42,149 nt of DNA, taken from positions 1 through 42,149 of the IMG/VR virus record IMGVR_UViG_3300030102_007769; one strand, given 5' to 3'. This document shows, one piece after another, positions 34,803 through 42,149 of the stretch. A program made the translations under genes and the position numbers. The stretch is from a virus. The first letter of the stretch is position 1. Each line of letters opens with the position of its first letter. The notes beneath the pieces are model-generated. The model was not told where the DNA came from. It searched no databases and saw only the letters and a list, made by a program, of their open reading frames with translations.

Positions 34803-35684
34803 TCAGCTTAAAAAGTCTTCTGCTTTAAGATTACCATCTCTTGATTTAAGCTTCTGCTTTAGATCATCTATGCCATGAGATACTTTCTTATGTTCTCCCT
34901 GCTTAGACTCTTCATATTCCATCATTTTTACGGGGTCTCCATATATTTCCTCTGGAATACTAGTATTTTTCATTTTATTAAATAAAGCGTTAGACAGAGA
35001 TATTAAGGCTTTTTGAAATTGTGTTATCTTATGAATATTAGTATCTAATATTTTTAAAGAATTTTGCTCTTGTGTAACAAAAAGATCAAAAAAACCTCCA
35101 TGATAAGAGGCGTTTAGTATTCTTTCTTGAGATAGCAATTCATTATATCTAGAAAAAAGTATCATTGTCAAAGACCTCCTTTTTGTTTCATCTGGAGGGC
35201 TTGTAAAGTCTCGGTCTGTAAACACGCACTTATCAAAAGTTCTTTTTACTCTTTTGACTTCTGCTAGATGCTCTGCACTATAATTTGTTATTTGAGATCT
35301 TTTTTTTCTTAATTCAGATATTTCTTTTTCTTGATTTTTTATCTGAAGATTAAAAACTTTTCTTTGAGTCGGGTCTGATATTTTAGCTAAAGAAGAGTGT
35401 GATTTTTTAATCATCCACTCTAATGATTTTAGTTTTTCATCTTGTGCAATTGACCAAGAACCATTTTTAATAGCCGATTCAATCAACTCTTCACTAGATG
35501 ATATACCAGAGGAAATAGATTTTTTTATATCTATCTCTTGTTGAGCTTCGACCTCTATTATGTCTAAGAATAAAGGATGCTTAAAAAAGAAAGTCTTTTT
35601 TTCTAAGCTTAAAATACTAAATCCTTTTACTATATCGAATAGATCTGTAGAAGCGGTATCACTCTTCTTCTGATTCTTTTTCAC
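34803..35684 (-). CDS. Second tail assembly chaperone-like protein
   Basis: A 293-residue Lys/Glu-rich helical protein immediately before the tape measure gene, the standard position of the second tail chaperone. It starts with GTG at 35684, inside the end of the upstream gene (26-bp overlap), and a strong AAAGGAG lies seven bases ahead. Many siphoviruses make this protein by ribosomal frameshifting from the first chaperone. Here a separate start is better supported. No homologous family was recognised by eye. Confidence 0.55.
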   Translation of the reverse strand: MKKNQKKSDTASTDLFDIVKGFSILSLEKKTFFFKHPLFLDIIEVEAQQEIDIKKSISSGISSSEELIESAIKNGSWSIAQDEKLKSLEWMIKKSHSSLAKISDPTQRKVFNLQIKNQEKEISELRKKRSQITNYSAEHLAEVKRVKRTFDKCVFTDRDFTSPPDETKRRSLTMILFSRYNELLSQERILNASYHGGFFDLFVTQEQNSLKILDTNIHKITQFQKALISLSNALFNKMKNTSIPEEIYGDPVKMMEYEESKQGEHKKVSHGIDDLKQKLKSRDGNLKAEDFLS

Positions 35685-36465
35685 CGAAAAACTCCTTTAG
35701 GGCTTCTTCAATAGATTTTTGGTCTGTGCCTATTTTATTATACCAAATAGTTATTACCCTAATCAAAGTCTCAAATGACGAATCAAAAATTTTCTTAAGT
35801 CTAAGCTCATGAGGGTCTTCTATATCATCCTCCATCTCTTGTAGACTTAATAGTGACTCTCTTTTTTCGTTATATTCTTCTCCCTCAAACAAAGGAAAGA
35901 ATTCTTTCTTAGAGTCATCCTCTCCTTCTACAGAGTCCTCATAAAAAGAAAACTTCAATAAAAACCATTCAATAAGTTTTTGTTCTGCCCTTGCATCTGC
36001 TGTTTGATCGAACTGTGCCCTGAGCTGAGTTTCAAACTCATGAATTGCCGCCTGAGTTTCTGTAAATTTTATTTTAGCCTCTTTTAATTGTTCTTTTTGC
36101 TCTTCTGTTTTTTCTTTGGCACCGTCGAAAAATTCAATAACTTTAGCGGCCTCCATATTCTCAAGCATAACGCTTCCCATAAGATCTTCAGCTTGTTTAG
36201 ATTTCATGCCACCAATATCACCCATTTTTTTGGCTAACATGGCTTTTGTTAAAAATCCAGCGTTGATGTATGAATTAAATTTTTGACCATAGAAAAACTC
36301 TGCGTCCTCTACTTCAGCAATTGACGGTTTAGCAAAAACAACTCTGTTTTTAAGCTTAGTTTTTACTTTTTTTGTGCTTTCAACAGGACCGTTTTTGGTC
36401 TTCTTAATATAAGGGGTTTCCTTAGTGACCTCTCTCTCTACCACAAATGAATATAGTTCTTTCAT
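35659..36465 (-). CDS. First tail assembly chaperone-like protein
   Basis: A 268-residue protein, largely helical with acidic coiled-coil stretches (E-K-T-E-E-Q-K-E-Q-L-K-E-A-K) and an acidic C-terminus (E-K-E-S-E-E-E). A basic N-terminus (K-K-T-K-N-G-P, K-K-V-K-T-K) leads into V-F-A-K-P-S-I-A-E-V-E-D-A-E, a segment common in phage proteins that hold tape measure during tail assembly. The role is inferred from its place two genes upstream of the tape measure. Confidence 0.5.
   Translation of the reverse strand: MKELYSFVVEREVTKETPYIKKTKNGPVESTKKVKTKLKNRVVFAKPSIAEVEDAEFFYGQKFNSYINAGFLTKAMLAKKMGDIGGMKSKQAEDLMGSVMLENMEAAKVIEFFDGAKEKTEEQKEQLKEAKIKFTETQAAIHEFETQLRAQFDQTADARAEQKLIEWFLLKFSFYEDSVEGEDDSKKEFFPLFEGEEYNEKRESLLSLQEMEDDIEDPHELRLKKIFDSSFETLIRVITIWYNKIGTDQKSIEEALKEFFGEKESEEE
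35692..35698 (-). promoter_or_regulatory. Strong Shine-Dalgarno for the second chaperone gene
   Basis: AAAGGAG on the coding strand, seven bases before the GTG at 35684 and inside the first chaperone's reading frame. It is the clearest ribosome-binding site seen in the tail module and decides the start of the downstream gene. Confidence 0.7.
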
Positions 36466-36497
36466 TTAACTATATTATATAAAAATTTAATGTAAAT

Positions 36498-36899
36498 TCA
36501 AGTAGCTTTTATCCCATTTGCTACGATACTAACAGTAGATGTTCCGTGTTTTTCAAAAACCACAGAATTAATTGTTCCGTTATCTACAACACCTTGCCCA
36601 GTTGTATCTAGGTTAGCTATTAAATAATCATTATGGTAATATGAGAATCTTCTATTTGAATGATCAAATATTGTTTTCAACTTAAAAGACACCCCACTTT
36701 CATACCCAGCAAAAAAATTGCCGCTTTGATCAAATAAGTAACCACTTACCCCCGAGAAATTAATAATCTGACCCACATTTGTTGTAGATACTCCTGTTTC
36801 TCTAAGTGAAATATCAAATCCGCTTTCTGGAGAGTTAATAAGAAACTCCATATCATAGATGGAATTTTTAAACCCATCGAAACTGCCGCTTACAATCAT
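36498..36899 (-). CDS. Small LamG-like virion protein
   Basis: A 133-residue strand-rich protein following the second tube-like gene with a 4-bp overlap. The central part, G-V-S-F-K-L-K-T-I-F-D-H-S-N and R-F-S-Y-Y-H-N-D-Y-L-I-A-N-L, looks like the paired strands of a LamG/concanavalin-type fold. Such modules often decorate phage tubes or shells. The single domain suggests a decoration protein or adhesin. Function inferred. Confidence 0.45.
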   Translation of the reverse strand: MIVSGSFDGFKNSIYDMEFLINSPESGFDISLRETGVSTTNVGQIINFSGVSGYLFDQSGNFFAGYESGVSFKLKTIFDHSNRRFSYYHNDYLIANLDTTGQGVVDNGTINSVVFEKHGTSTVSIVANGIKAT

Positions 36900-37744
36900 T
36901 TTAATATTGGGAAATAGTAAGAAAATGAAACTGTTGTATTATCGTCTAAACTTGTTGATTCGTCCACAGATTCCAAACAACAACCACTTGTGGTAAAATC
37001 CATAACAGAGTCACCATCTATATCTTTTAATTCAATTTTAATTACACCGCTATCACACACAAGATTAGATAAATCAACACCTGTTATCTTATTTTTAATC
37101 GCTTCAAAATTTAATGTCCCAGCACTAGGCAATTCTGGATACCTAAATCTAGGAGTTCTCGACCCAAGCCTTGTCACTGGAGTCCTACTTAAATCTACGG
37201 ATAAAGAAAAGTTTTGTATATGTAAAGCAGAGGAATCCATTCCCTCTACACTATCAGTAGTCGTAATCTGTATATCTTGAGGTCTAAAGAAACCTCCGAA
37301 ATTATCATCAGTTCCGTCACTTAATGATAATGCTCCCGCACTAGTAAAAGTCGCTGCATTGCCCTCGTAAGTTGTAGACCCATTTACTAATTCACCAACA
37401 GATCCATTTAGCGAATATGAAGTCATTGAGGCTTCTGTTATGCTGGTAACTCCAACAGTATCTTTTAATTCAAATTTGAATTTACCTGTAGACAAAAAAC
37501 CAGAACCCTGCTCCTGAAAAGTATAAAAGGGATCTACACCCGTAGCGCCAGTTGTTAGTAATATACCTAACTGTATTTGAGATGTTTGATTTGCTCCTAG
37601 AACCTTGTCTGAAATGTGAGATACTCCTAATCTAGTTATGTCTTGTAAATTTTTAGATGTATTTACGGACAAAGAATTTATAGCTGGTATACGGTTTTCA
37701 TTAATAAAAACCTGAATATTACTAGAGTGAACTCTATCTGGCAT
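36896..37744 (-). CDS. Second tail-tube-like protein
   Basis: A 282-residue protein that is a collinear paralogue of the tail-tube protein encoded upstream. Shared signatures: Q34-D-I-x-x-L-G, S-Y-S-L-N-G-S-V-G-E-L, R154-P-Q-D-I, and H175-I-Q-x-x-S-L-x-V-x-L-S-R-x-x-V-x-x-L-G. It lies after the terminator at 37759-37790, so it is probably expressed at a lower level. It could form the tail terminator-proximal ring, a tip ring or a minor tube component. A GTGTAA motif lies 14 bases before its ATG. Confidence 0.6.
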   Translation of the reverse strand: MPDRVHSSNIQVFINENRIPAINSLSVNTSKNLQDITRLGVSHISDKVLGANQTSQIQLGILLTTGATGVDPFYTFQEQGSGFLSTGKFKFELKDTVGVTSITEASMTSYSLNGSVGELVNGSTTYEGNAATFTSAGALSLSDGTDDNFGGFFRPQDIQITTTDSVEGMDSSALHIQNFSLSVDLSRTPVTRLGSRTPRFRYPELPSAGTLNFEAIKNKITGVDLSNLVCDSGVIKIELKDIDGDSVMDFTTSGCCLESVDESTSLDDNTTVSFSYYFPILK

Positions 37745-37752
37745 ACTCTACT

Positions 37753-37758
37753 TTACAC
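37753..37758 (-). promoter_or_regulatory. GTGTAA motif upstream of the second tube gene
   Basis: GTGTAAAGTAGAGT precedes the ATG at 37744; it lies between the terminator stem and the start codon and closely resembles the GTGTAAATTACAC before the tape measure gene. A promoter here would restart transcription after the terminator. Confidence 0.35.
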
Positions 37759-37790
37759 AAAAAAGCCCCGCATTTCTGCGAGGCTTTTTT
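37759..37790. terminator. Strong bidirectional intrinsic terminator after the tail-tube gene
   Basis: Arms 37759-37772 (AAAAAAGCCCCGCA) and 37777-37790 (TGCGAGGCTTTTTT) pair over 14 positions with one G-U-type mismatch and a four-base TTTC loop. A6/T6 runs at both ends make it work in either direction. For the leftward tail transcript it would stop most polymerases after the tube gene. Confidence 0.9.
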
Positions 37791-37806
37791 ATAGTGATTT
37801 ACTGTA

Positions 37807-39072
37807 TTAGTAAGGCGCTTTACTGTTATTCTTTGCATACAATCTATTAAAAGGATAAACACTTACATCATCAAAGATCTTACTCTGAGGCGAAGCTCCT
37901 GAATAGAATAATCCCTGATCAGTAGTATCTGGACCACCAATTTGAGCAGAGAATGTCATGTCAATTGTCTCGTTATCATCAATACCGATAGCAAAGTTTT
38001 GACTATCCAACACAGCTTTTTGCAATGTAAATACATGCGATAAAGCCCCGCCATCATTGTTTGTAACATTAATTGTGGCATTGGTAGTTTGATCACCAGC
38101 GACTCCCGTAAGAACCATATCAAGAGCACCTTTATGAACATTCTTGAGAATAGCACTAATACTCATAGTAACATTAATTGGAAACTCAAGTGGCTTGGCG
38201 ACAGCTCTTTCTGCACCAAGAGCTGAGATATTACCCCTAGACATTGGAACTTCAATCGAAGCACTTTGGACATGCATGTCTGCTAAGTTAGTCCCTCCAA
38301 GATCAAATTCATCCCTAGAGAAAGATAAGGTAACGTCTTCTGGACGAAGAACCAAAACATCCATATCACCCGTGCTTGGAATAGGAAGAACTAACTGACC
38401 AGTATCTGCTCTAGCTCCATCTTTGTTAATAGATGGATTGTATAAGCCAGAACTACCGCCCTGAGAACCTTCTGTGAATTGAATGTTTTGAGCTTCTCCC
38501 TCAATATCTACTCTTGGTATTTCGCCAACGGCAAAATTAACTGTGTAGCTATTAATTGTGCAGTTTCCAAAAGATACCACATCATGAGTCGCAGATTGAG
38601 CTGGTGTGAATGTATCTCTTCCAGCAGCTCCAGCGGTTCCATCATCAAAAGGAGAAAAAGCATCCTGCCCCTCTGCTACAGTAAGTGCAAATAAATTCTT
38701 CTCTCTTTTCGCTTTATCTTCTGTTATTATACCAGAAATAAATTGAGACGAATTAGCCCCAGCAGTGGTGATACCATCTGTATCAAATCCTAATAAACCC
38801 TCGTTTTCTCCATTTCCCAAGAAATATCCTAGTGAGAAGGTTGGATTAAGTTCCGACATGGTTAGCGTCCCGATACGAGCGAGTTGTCCGAATTCTCTGA
38901 CATCTTGTCTTGCCCCAGCAAGGTCAATGTCAAAAGAGAACGTATCTACTCTGTGTAGCTGTTGCGCTAATATGCCAGACTCTGCCACGGCCAAGGGTGA
39001 TGACGGCAGTGTTCCAGTGGGTGTAACATACAAAGCTTTGCTTTGCGAAATAATTCTTGTTCTAGAAGCCAT
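37807..39072 (-). CDS. Probable major tail (tube) protein
   Basis: A 421-residue strand-rich protein in the tube position, after the neck genes and before the chaperones. Early motif F-S-F-D-I-D-L-A-G-A-R-Q-D-V-R-E-F-G (45-62) is followed by L-N-P-T-F-S-L-G-Y-F. A duplicated fold pattern is shared with the next gene (R243-P-E-D-V; H267-V-Q-x-x-S-I-x-V-x-M-S-R). The gene is set off by a 46-bp leader and a strong terminator, typical of an abundant structural protein. Homology to a named tube family was not established. Confidence 0.7.
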   Translation of the reverse strand: MASRTRIISQSKALYVTPTGTLPSSPLAVAESGILAQQLHRVDTFSFDIDLAGARQDVREFGQLARIGTLTMSELNPTFSLGYFLGNGENEGLLGFDTDGITTAGANSSQFISGIITEDKAKREKNLFALTVAEGQDAFSPFDDGTAGAAGRDTFTPAQSATHDVVSFGNCTINSYTVNFAVGEIPRVDIEGEAQNIQFTEGSQGGSSGLYNPSINKDGARADTGQLVLPIPSTGDMDVLVLRPEDVTLSFSRDEFDLGGTNLADMHVQSASIEVPMSRGNISALGAERAVAKPLEFPINVTMSISAILKNVHKGALDMVLTGVAGDQTTNATINVTNNDGGALSHVFTLQKAVLDSQNFAIGIDDNETIDMTFSAQIGGPDTTDQGLFYSGASPQSKIFDDVSVYPFNRLYAKNNSKAPY

Positions 39073-39108
39073 ATTTAAATAAGTTAAAAGTGAATTGTTT
39101 GCACTTTA

Positions 39109-39114
39109 TTACAC
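39109..39114 (-). promoter_or_regulatory. GTGTAA motif upstream of the tail-tube gene
   Basis: GTGTAAT on the coding strand, about 40 bases before the ATG at 39072, within the 46-bp gap after the upstream gene. Exact copy of the recurrent motif but farther from its start than most. Confidence 0.3.
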
Positions 39115-39118
39115 TCAT

Positions 39119-40021
39119 TTATGCTCTAGGGAAACGATAACTACACATTTCAAAGTCTAAAAATCCTATACAAATATTAGTATTTAAGTTTTCTCTTATC
39201 TTTTCAGATACTATTTTTGAAGCATTAACATTCTTAATGTGAGACTTCATAGGGGAAGATTGGTCTCCGACCAAGCCATTATAGGTGTAGGGAAAGTTCT
39301 TAATTGAAAAAGCAAAACCATAAGGAAAATCTTCATATGGTATATGAGTAATATCTTCTCTTACTGTGTCTCTAAAAAGCGATAAGATAGAATCTAAAAT
39401 ATAATTATCAAAAGAAAGAACCATCACTCTTACATTAGTTCTTGTGTCCTCTTCTCCTCCAAATGAAAATTCTGTGTTGTCTGAAGAAGCTAAAGAAATA
39501 AAACATGCTGGTAAAAAATAAGTCTTTTCATCATATTCTGAAGTTTTTCCATATTGATACGGCTGCTCTGTAGCACTATCCTTAAAATCAGAATGTAATA
39601 TTGTCTGTGCGTCAGCATCATTAGTAATGTAGGTGTTAACTTCTTTTACTGTAGAGTTTGCTGTCAAAGGGTTGCTTGCTATTTCAGCTCCTGAAGCTTG
39701 AGGAAATATTAATCTACCATTATCATAGTCTGTAAAAACACCCCCATTAACATCTGAATTTCCTGTTATAAAAGCATCTCCAATAAAAAAACCAGAGTTT
39801 GGAGCGGGATCGCCGTCTGAGTTAACAACTTGGTATTCTCCAACTAACTGCCTGAATTTACCTTGGAAAGCTATATGTGATGGAGGAATGTCTGGGAAAT
39901 CTCCAGATGTAAAAGCATTACTTAAGTCTGTTTGATAAGCTTGTGACTTAATATCAACAAGCTTGTTCTCAAACCATAAGTAAAAACTAGATAAAACTTC
40001 TTGGTCAAATTGTGCTTTCAT
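39119..40021 (-). CDS. Neck or tail-completion protein, unrecognised family
   Basis: A 300-residue mixed helix-strand protein (F-Y-L-W-F-E-N-K-L near the start, Y-F-L-P-A-C-F-I-S-L-A-S in the middle, I-G-F-L-D-F-E-M-C at the end). Its place between the head-tail genes and the tube gene suggests a tail terminator or neck role. The 4-bp overlap with the upstream gene indicates coupled expression. No family recognised. Confidence 0.5.
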   Translation of the reverse strand: MKAQFDQEVLSSFYLWFENKLVDIKSQAYQTDLSNAFTSGDFPDIPPSHIAFQGKFRQLVGEYQVVNSDGDPAPNSGFFIGDAFITGNSDVNGGVFTDYDNGRLIFPQASGAEIASNPLTANSTVKEVNTYITNDADAQTILHSDFKDSATEQPYQYGKTSEYDEKTYFLPACFISLASSDNTEFSFGGEEDTRTNVRVMVLSFDNYILDSILSLFRDTVREDITHIPYEDFPYGFAFSIKNFPYTYNGLVGDQSSPMKSHIKNVNASKIVSEKIRENLNTNICIGFLDFEMCSYRFPRA

Positions 40022-40656
40022 TTATCTAATCGTAGTAAAGATTTTTTAAAATCACCTATCAGCTTTGTTACATAAGGAGTATTTCTAAACTTTACACCAG
40101 AAGACCTGTTTTTGACTTGTATACCTGTTCCAGCTCTTGATTGACCAAATCCAGTAGAACTGTATAGATATTGACCTAAGTTTGTTAGGCCCTTTTCTAC
40201 ACCTTGAACCCAGCTTTTACCAGAGAGCCAAGGCATTGGGGTCAATCCGTAAATATCTTCTACAGAGGGCAGCGTGAATCTCACTTCATACTTTCCTTGT
40301 GTATTTATTCTTTTTACTTTAAAGTTTATTTTTTGACTAAATATTTGAGCTATCACACTGGTTGGGTCATCCCCAGAAGTAAATCCAATAAATGAAAACA
40401 AGTTACCATACCCTCCTAAAGTCCCGCTAGTATTACTAGCATTAGGACCAGCATTCAACTCAACTGTTATTGGGTGGACCTCAAAATTCCTAGCTAAGTC
40501 TTTTCTTCTCTCCTCTATTTTTGGCTCTATAACTCTTCTAAGAGCCATCCCCATTCTATTACTGTTTGGCCTATCTACAGTTAATTCTCTTAGAAGCTCT
40601 TTAGCATTAATAGTTACTACTGGCTTTGATACTGATATGAAAGCTTTTCTTGCCAT
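40018..40656 (-). CDS. Head-tail joining protein candidate
   Basis: A 212-residue basic protein. It contains a helix near residues 30-60 (R-M-G-M-A-L-R-R-V-I-E-P-K-I-E-E-R-R) and later W-L-S-G-K-S-W-V-Q-G-V-E-K-G, which resembles HK97 gp10-like head-tail joining or minor tail proteins. The match is loose. It sits in the neck cluster and overlaps both neighbours (1 and 4 bp). Confidence 0.5.
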   Translation of the reverse strand: MARKAFISVSKPVVTINAKELLRELTVDRPNSNRMGMALRRVIEPKIEERRKDLARNFEVHPITVELNAGPNASNTSGTLGGYGNLFSFIGFTSGDDPTSVIAQIFSQKINFKVKRINTQGKYEVRFTLPSVEDIYGLTPMPWLSGKSWVQGVEKGLTNLGQYLYSSTGFGQSRAGTGIQVKNRSSGVKFRNTPYVTKLIGDFKKSLLRLDK

Positions 40657-41102
40657 TAGTTCTCACGTTTTAAAAATATAGAATAAAACTGAGCGTCAAA
40701 TGGACCTATAACCTTAGCGTCTCCGTCAACAACAAATAATTCGTCATCAACTTCTATTTTAGAACAAATTTTAATTTTTTCGTAGGCATCAGATTTTACT
40801 TTTATTCTAACTTGACCTTCTGATGCTATAAGGTTCATTTGAGCATTACCATCAATTAGATCTTCTTTTTGTTCGTTTTTGTAAAAAATACGAGCAGAAA
40901 AAGAATGTTTAGTTAAAGTTTCCTCAGATGATATTTTGGAGACGTTTTTATTCCTACCGTATAATGGGTTGAAATTGAGTTCTGACGGCATGGTAGAGGC
41001 TTCCTCTACATAAACGTATATAGTCCTTGCAAACGTATCATGAACGTCACTGAGCGCTGAATTGATAGCAGTCTTTTCTGCGTCTGTTAGTAGTGAGGCC
41101 AT
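40656..41102 (-). CDS. Head-tail connector (stopper-like) candidate
   Basis: A 148-residue protein with a helical N-terminus and a strand-rich C-terminal half (K-I-C-S-K-I-E-V-D-D-E-L-F-V-V-D-G, then F-Y-S-I-F-L-K-R-E-N). A small beta-barrel of this type after a helix is the layout of head-tail stopper proteins. The call rests on size, pattern and neck position. It starts 2 bases after the upstream stop. Confidence 0.45.
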   Translation of the reverse strand: MASLLTDAEKTAINSALSDVHDTFARTIYVYVEEASTMPSELNFNPLYGRNKNVSKISSEETLTKHSFSARIFYKNEQKEDLIDGNAQMNLIASEGQVRIKVKSDAYEKIKICSKIEVDDELFVVDGDAKVIGPFDAQFYSIFLKREN

Positions 41103-41104
41103 TT

Positions 41105-41593
41105 TTAGACAAGCTTACCAGATAAATTAAATGTTCCGTCAGTCCCAGCGACTTGAATCGGAGAAGATTTTTGATAATTATACTGAAAAACAAGATTGTC
41201 TAACCTATTAGATGTCTCTTCTGAAAGATCTCTGTATGTTTTAGCAACAGAGTTTTTATTTTGTCTCTGTATTGTCGTGTCACCCTCTTTTATGGTAACC
41301 CAGTCAACTGAATCAGAATAAGTGAATGATCTAAGAGATTCTCTTGCTGACTTTTGATAATACCAAAGTTCATAAAGAGTGCTAAAGATATTAACTTCTA
41401 CATCAGCTAAACCTGTTGCACCCATTCTGATATCACCATCAGAATTAACTTCAAACTCTTCATGTATCAGCCCATTTAATTCTCCAATGTTTGTCTCTAA
41501 CCAACCAGAGACAAAACTAATATTATATGTGCCAGTATCGTTAGGGAAATCATATGTAACGATTCCACTAGCTATAACCCCAAGATCATTCAT
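41105..41593 (-). CDS. Head-tail adaptor-like protein candidate
   Basis: A 162-residue protein. The middle is helical with aromatic clusters (T-L-Y-E-L-W-Y-Y-Q-K-S-A-R-E-S-L-R-S), and the N-terminus has S-F-V-S-G-W-L-E-T-N-I-G-E-L-N. Head-completion adaptors are often helical proteins of this size immediately after capsid genes, as here. Family not recognised. Starts 3 bases after the upstream stop. Confidence 0.45.
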   Translation of the reverse strand: MNDLGVIASGIVTYDFPNDTGTYNISFVSGWLETNIGELNGLIHEEFEVNSDGDIRMGATGLADVEVNIFSTLYELWYYQKSARESLRSFTYSDSVDWVTIKEGDTTIQRQNKNSVAKTYRDLSEETSNRLDNLVFQYNYQKSSPIQVAGTDGTFNLSGKLV

Positions 41594-41596
41594 TAT

Positions 41597-42034
41597 TTAA
41601 AAACCTTCTTTAAATAACTTTACAGTAGATTCGTAGTCTGGGGAACTTGGATCTAAAATTGGTTTTGCGGAACCTTGAACAGTGACGTTATGTTTTTGCA
41701 CATAAAAGTCGAAAGACTTCATTAAAGATTTTCTAAGTAGATTCATATTTCTTTCCCTTGGTATACCTACTCTTGCAGCTAAATCCGTAAGATCTGAAGC
41801 CGCCATGCTTTCAAGTCTTTTTTTAAAAATGTCTCTATGTAGAGTCTCATAAGGGTTCATTCTAGGCATCCCTAAAAGATCTTCTAACTCTTTGACTTTC
41901 TCAATTTCTTGTTCTTTTTTACTTCGATCCTTGCCATCAGTAACATCAAATTCCTCTAGATGTTTTTTCTCAACGCCTTTCGATACAGGCATTTCAGGAG
42001 CTGTTTTTTTCTTTGATGGTTTCTTCTTACTCAT
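41597..42034 (-). CDS. Hypothetical protein, first gene of the neck unit
   Basis: A 145-residue protein with a lysine-rich N-terminus (K-K-K-P-S-K-K-K) and a charged helix, then a compact helical C-terminal region (L-T-D-L-A-A-R-V-G-I-P, R-N-M-N-L-L-R-K-S-L), resembling a SAP- or rho-N-type DNA-binding fold by pattern. It is the first gene after the 42074-42099 terminator. It may be a head completion or DNA-contacting protein. Function unknown. Confidence 0.45.
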   Translation of the reverse strand: MSKKKPSKKKTAPEMPVSKGVEKKHLEEFDVTDGKDRSKKEQEIEKVKELEDLLGMPRMNPYETLHRDIFKKRLESMAASDLTDLAARVGIPRERNMNLLRKSLMKSFDFYVQKHNVTVQGSAKPILDPSSPDYESTVKLFKEGF

Positions 42035-42073
42035 ACTAGATAATATGTAAAAGTGTTAAAATATCAATAAAAA

Positions 42074-42099
42074 AGAGCCGCCCCTTTCGAGGCGGCTCT
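42074..42099 (-). terminator. Intrinsic terminator at the right end
   Basis: AGAGCCGCC (42074-42082) and GGCGGCTCT (42091-42099) pair perfectly around an 8-nt loop. On the minus strand the stem is followed by a T-run (TTTTTT), so it would end the transcript of an upstream, probably capsid, gene. A shorter T-run is present on the plus side. Confidence 0.85.
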
Positions 42100-42121
42100 C
42101 TTTATGAGTAGCGTAAGCTGA

Positions 42122-42149
42122 TTACACAGCCAAGCCAACCAGAGCCTTA
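42122..42149 (-). CDS. Possible C-terminal end of an upstream head gene (partial)
   Basis: The last 28 bases, read on the minus strand, give K-A-L-V-G-L-A-V followed by TAA, then the terminator above. A hydrophobic end just before a strong terminator would suit the major capsid protein, which usually precedes the neck genes. Too short for a firm call; another frame stays open slightly longer. Confidence 0.3.

Noticed and set aside
35659-35684. Programmed frameshift between the two chaperone genes
   Set aside because: No convincing slippery heptamer for the needed +1 or -2 shift, and a strong AAAGGAG precedes the GTG of the second gene.
1-42149. Prophage or integrated element
   Set aside because: No integrase, excisionase, repressor, attachment repeats or host flanks were seen.

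Overview
The window is a ~42 kb piece of an AT-rich, tailed double-stranded DNA bacteriophage genome, open at both ends. It starts inside a replicative helicase gene and ends at what is probably the 3' end of a head gene. Support for a phage: a 1718-residue TP901-type tape measure protein, a full run of neck, tube, chaperone, tape measure and tip genes, and a replication module (DnaB, RecA, class I ribonucleotide reductase) with almost no space between genes. No sheath, integrase, repressor or tRNA gene was found, so a long-tailed, probably siphovirus-like, lytic phage fits best. Most starts lack a Shine-Dalgarno sequence and follow A/T-rich leaders. The auxiliary genes (Hsp20, RNR, sugar biosynthesis) resemble those of aquatic environmental phages. 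The host cannot be fixed from the sequence; a Gram-negative host with a glycan-coated surface is an inference.

Layout. (1) 1-2781, minus strand: DnaB-like helicase (partial), a small unknown gene, a PD-(D/E)XK nuclease, RecA and an unknown 115-residue protein. (2) 2781-11103, minus: a ten-gene glycan cassette made of GDP-mannose 4,6-dehydratase, dTDP-glucose-4,6-dehydratase-like enzyme, DegT-type aminotransferase, GNAT acetyltransferase and six glycosyltransferase-like proteins. It is joined to the replication genes by start/stop overlaps. (3) 11113-13977, minus: nrdB, nrdA and a 36-codon ORF, separated from the cassette by a perfect 13-bp hairpin. (4) 13978-14220: a divergent control region with six AACGTAT-type repeats. 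(5) 14221-21574, mostly plus: sigma-factor-like protein, GT4, Hsp20 and FmdB-like protein; a reversed fibre gene; then an SSB-like protein, a GT4-GT9 enzyme split over two genes, and a possible annealing protein. (6) 21569-42149, minus: the virion tail module, read right to left as neck, tail tube, terminator, second tube-like protein, chaperones, tape measure, distal tail proteins and a hub-like protein.

How the parts fit. RNR, RecA, DnaB, the SSB-like protein and the nuclease would support DNA replication and recombination. The sugar enzymes could make a 6-deoxy, possibly N-acetylated amino sugar that the transferases attach to a host glycan or to the virion. The sigma-like protein beside the repeat array is a candidate switch for later genes.

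Most notable signals: a PD-(D/E)XK-like nuclease motif inside the tape measure protein, bracketed by four IPx[FY]xxG motifs; the glycan cassette inside the replication operon; the split GT9 enzyme; the AACGTAT array; a recurrent GTGTAA motif before transcription-unit-leading genes; and two pairs of duplicated tail proteins.
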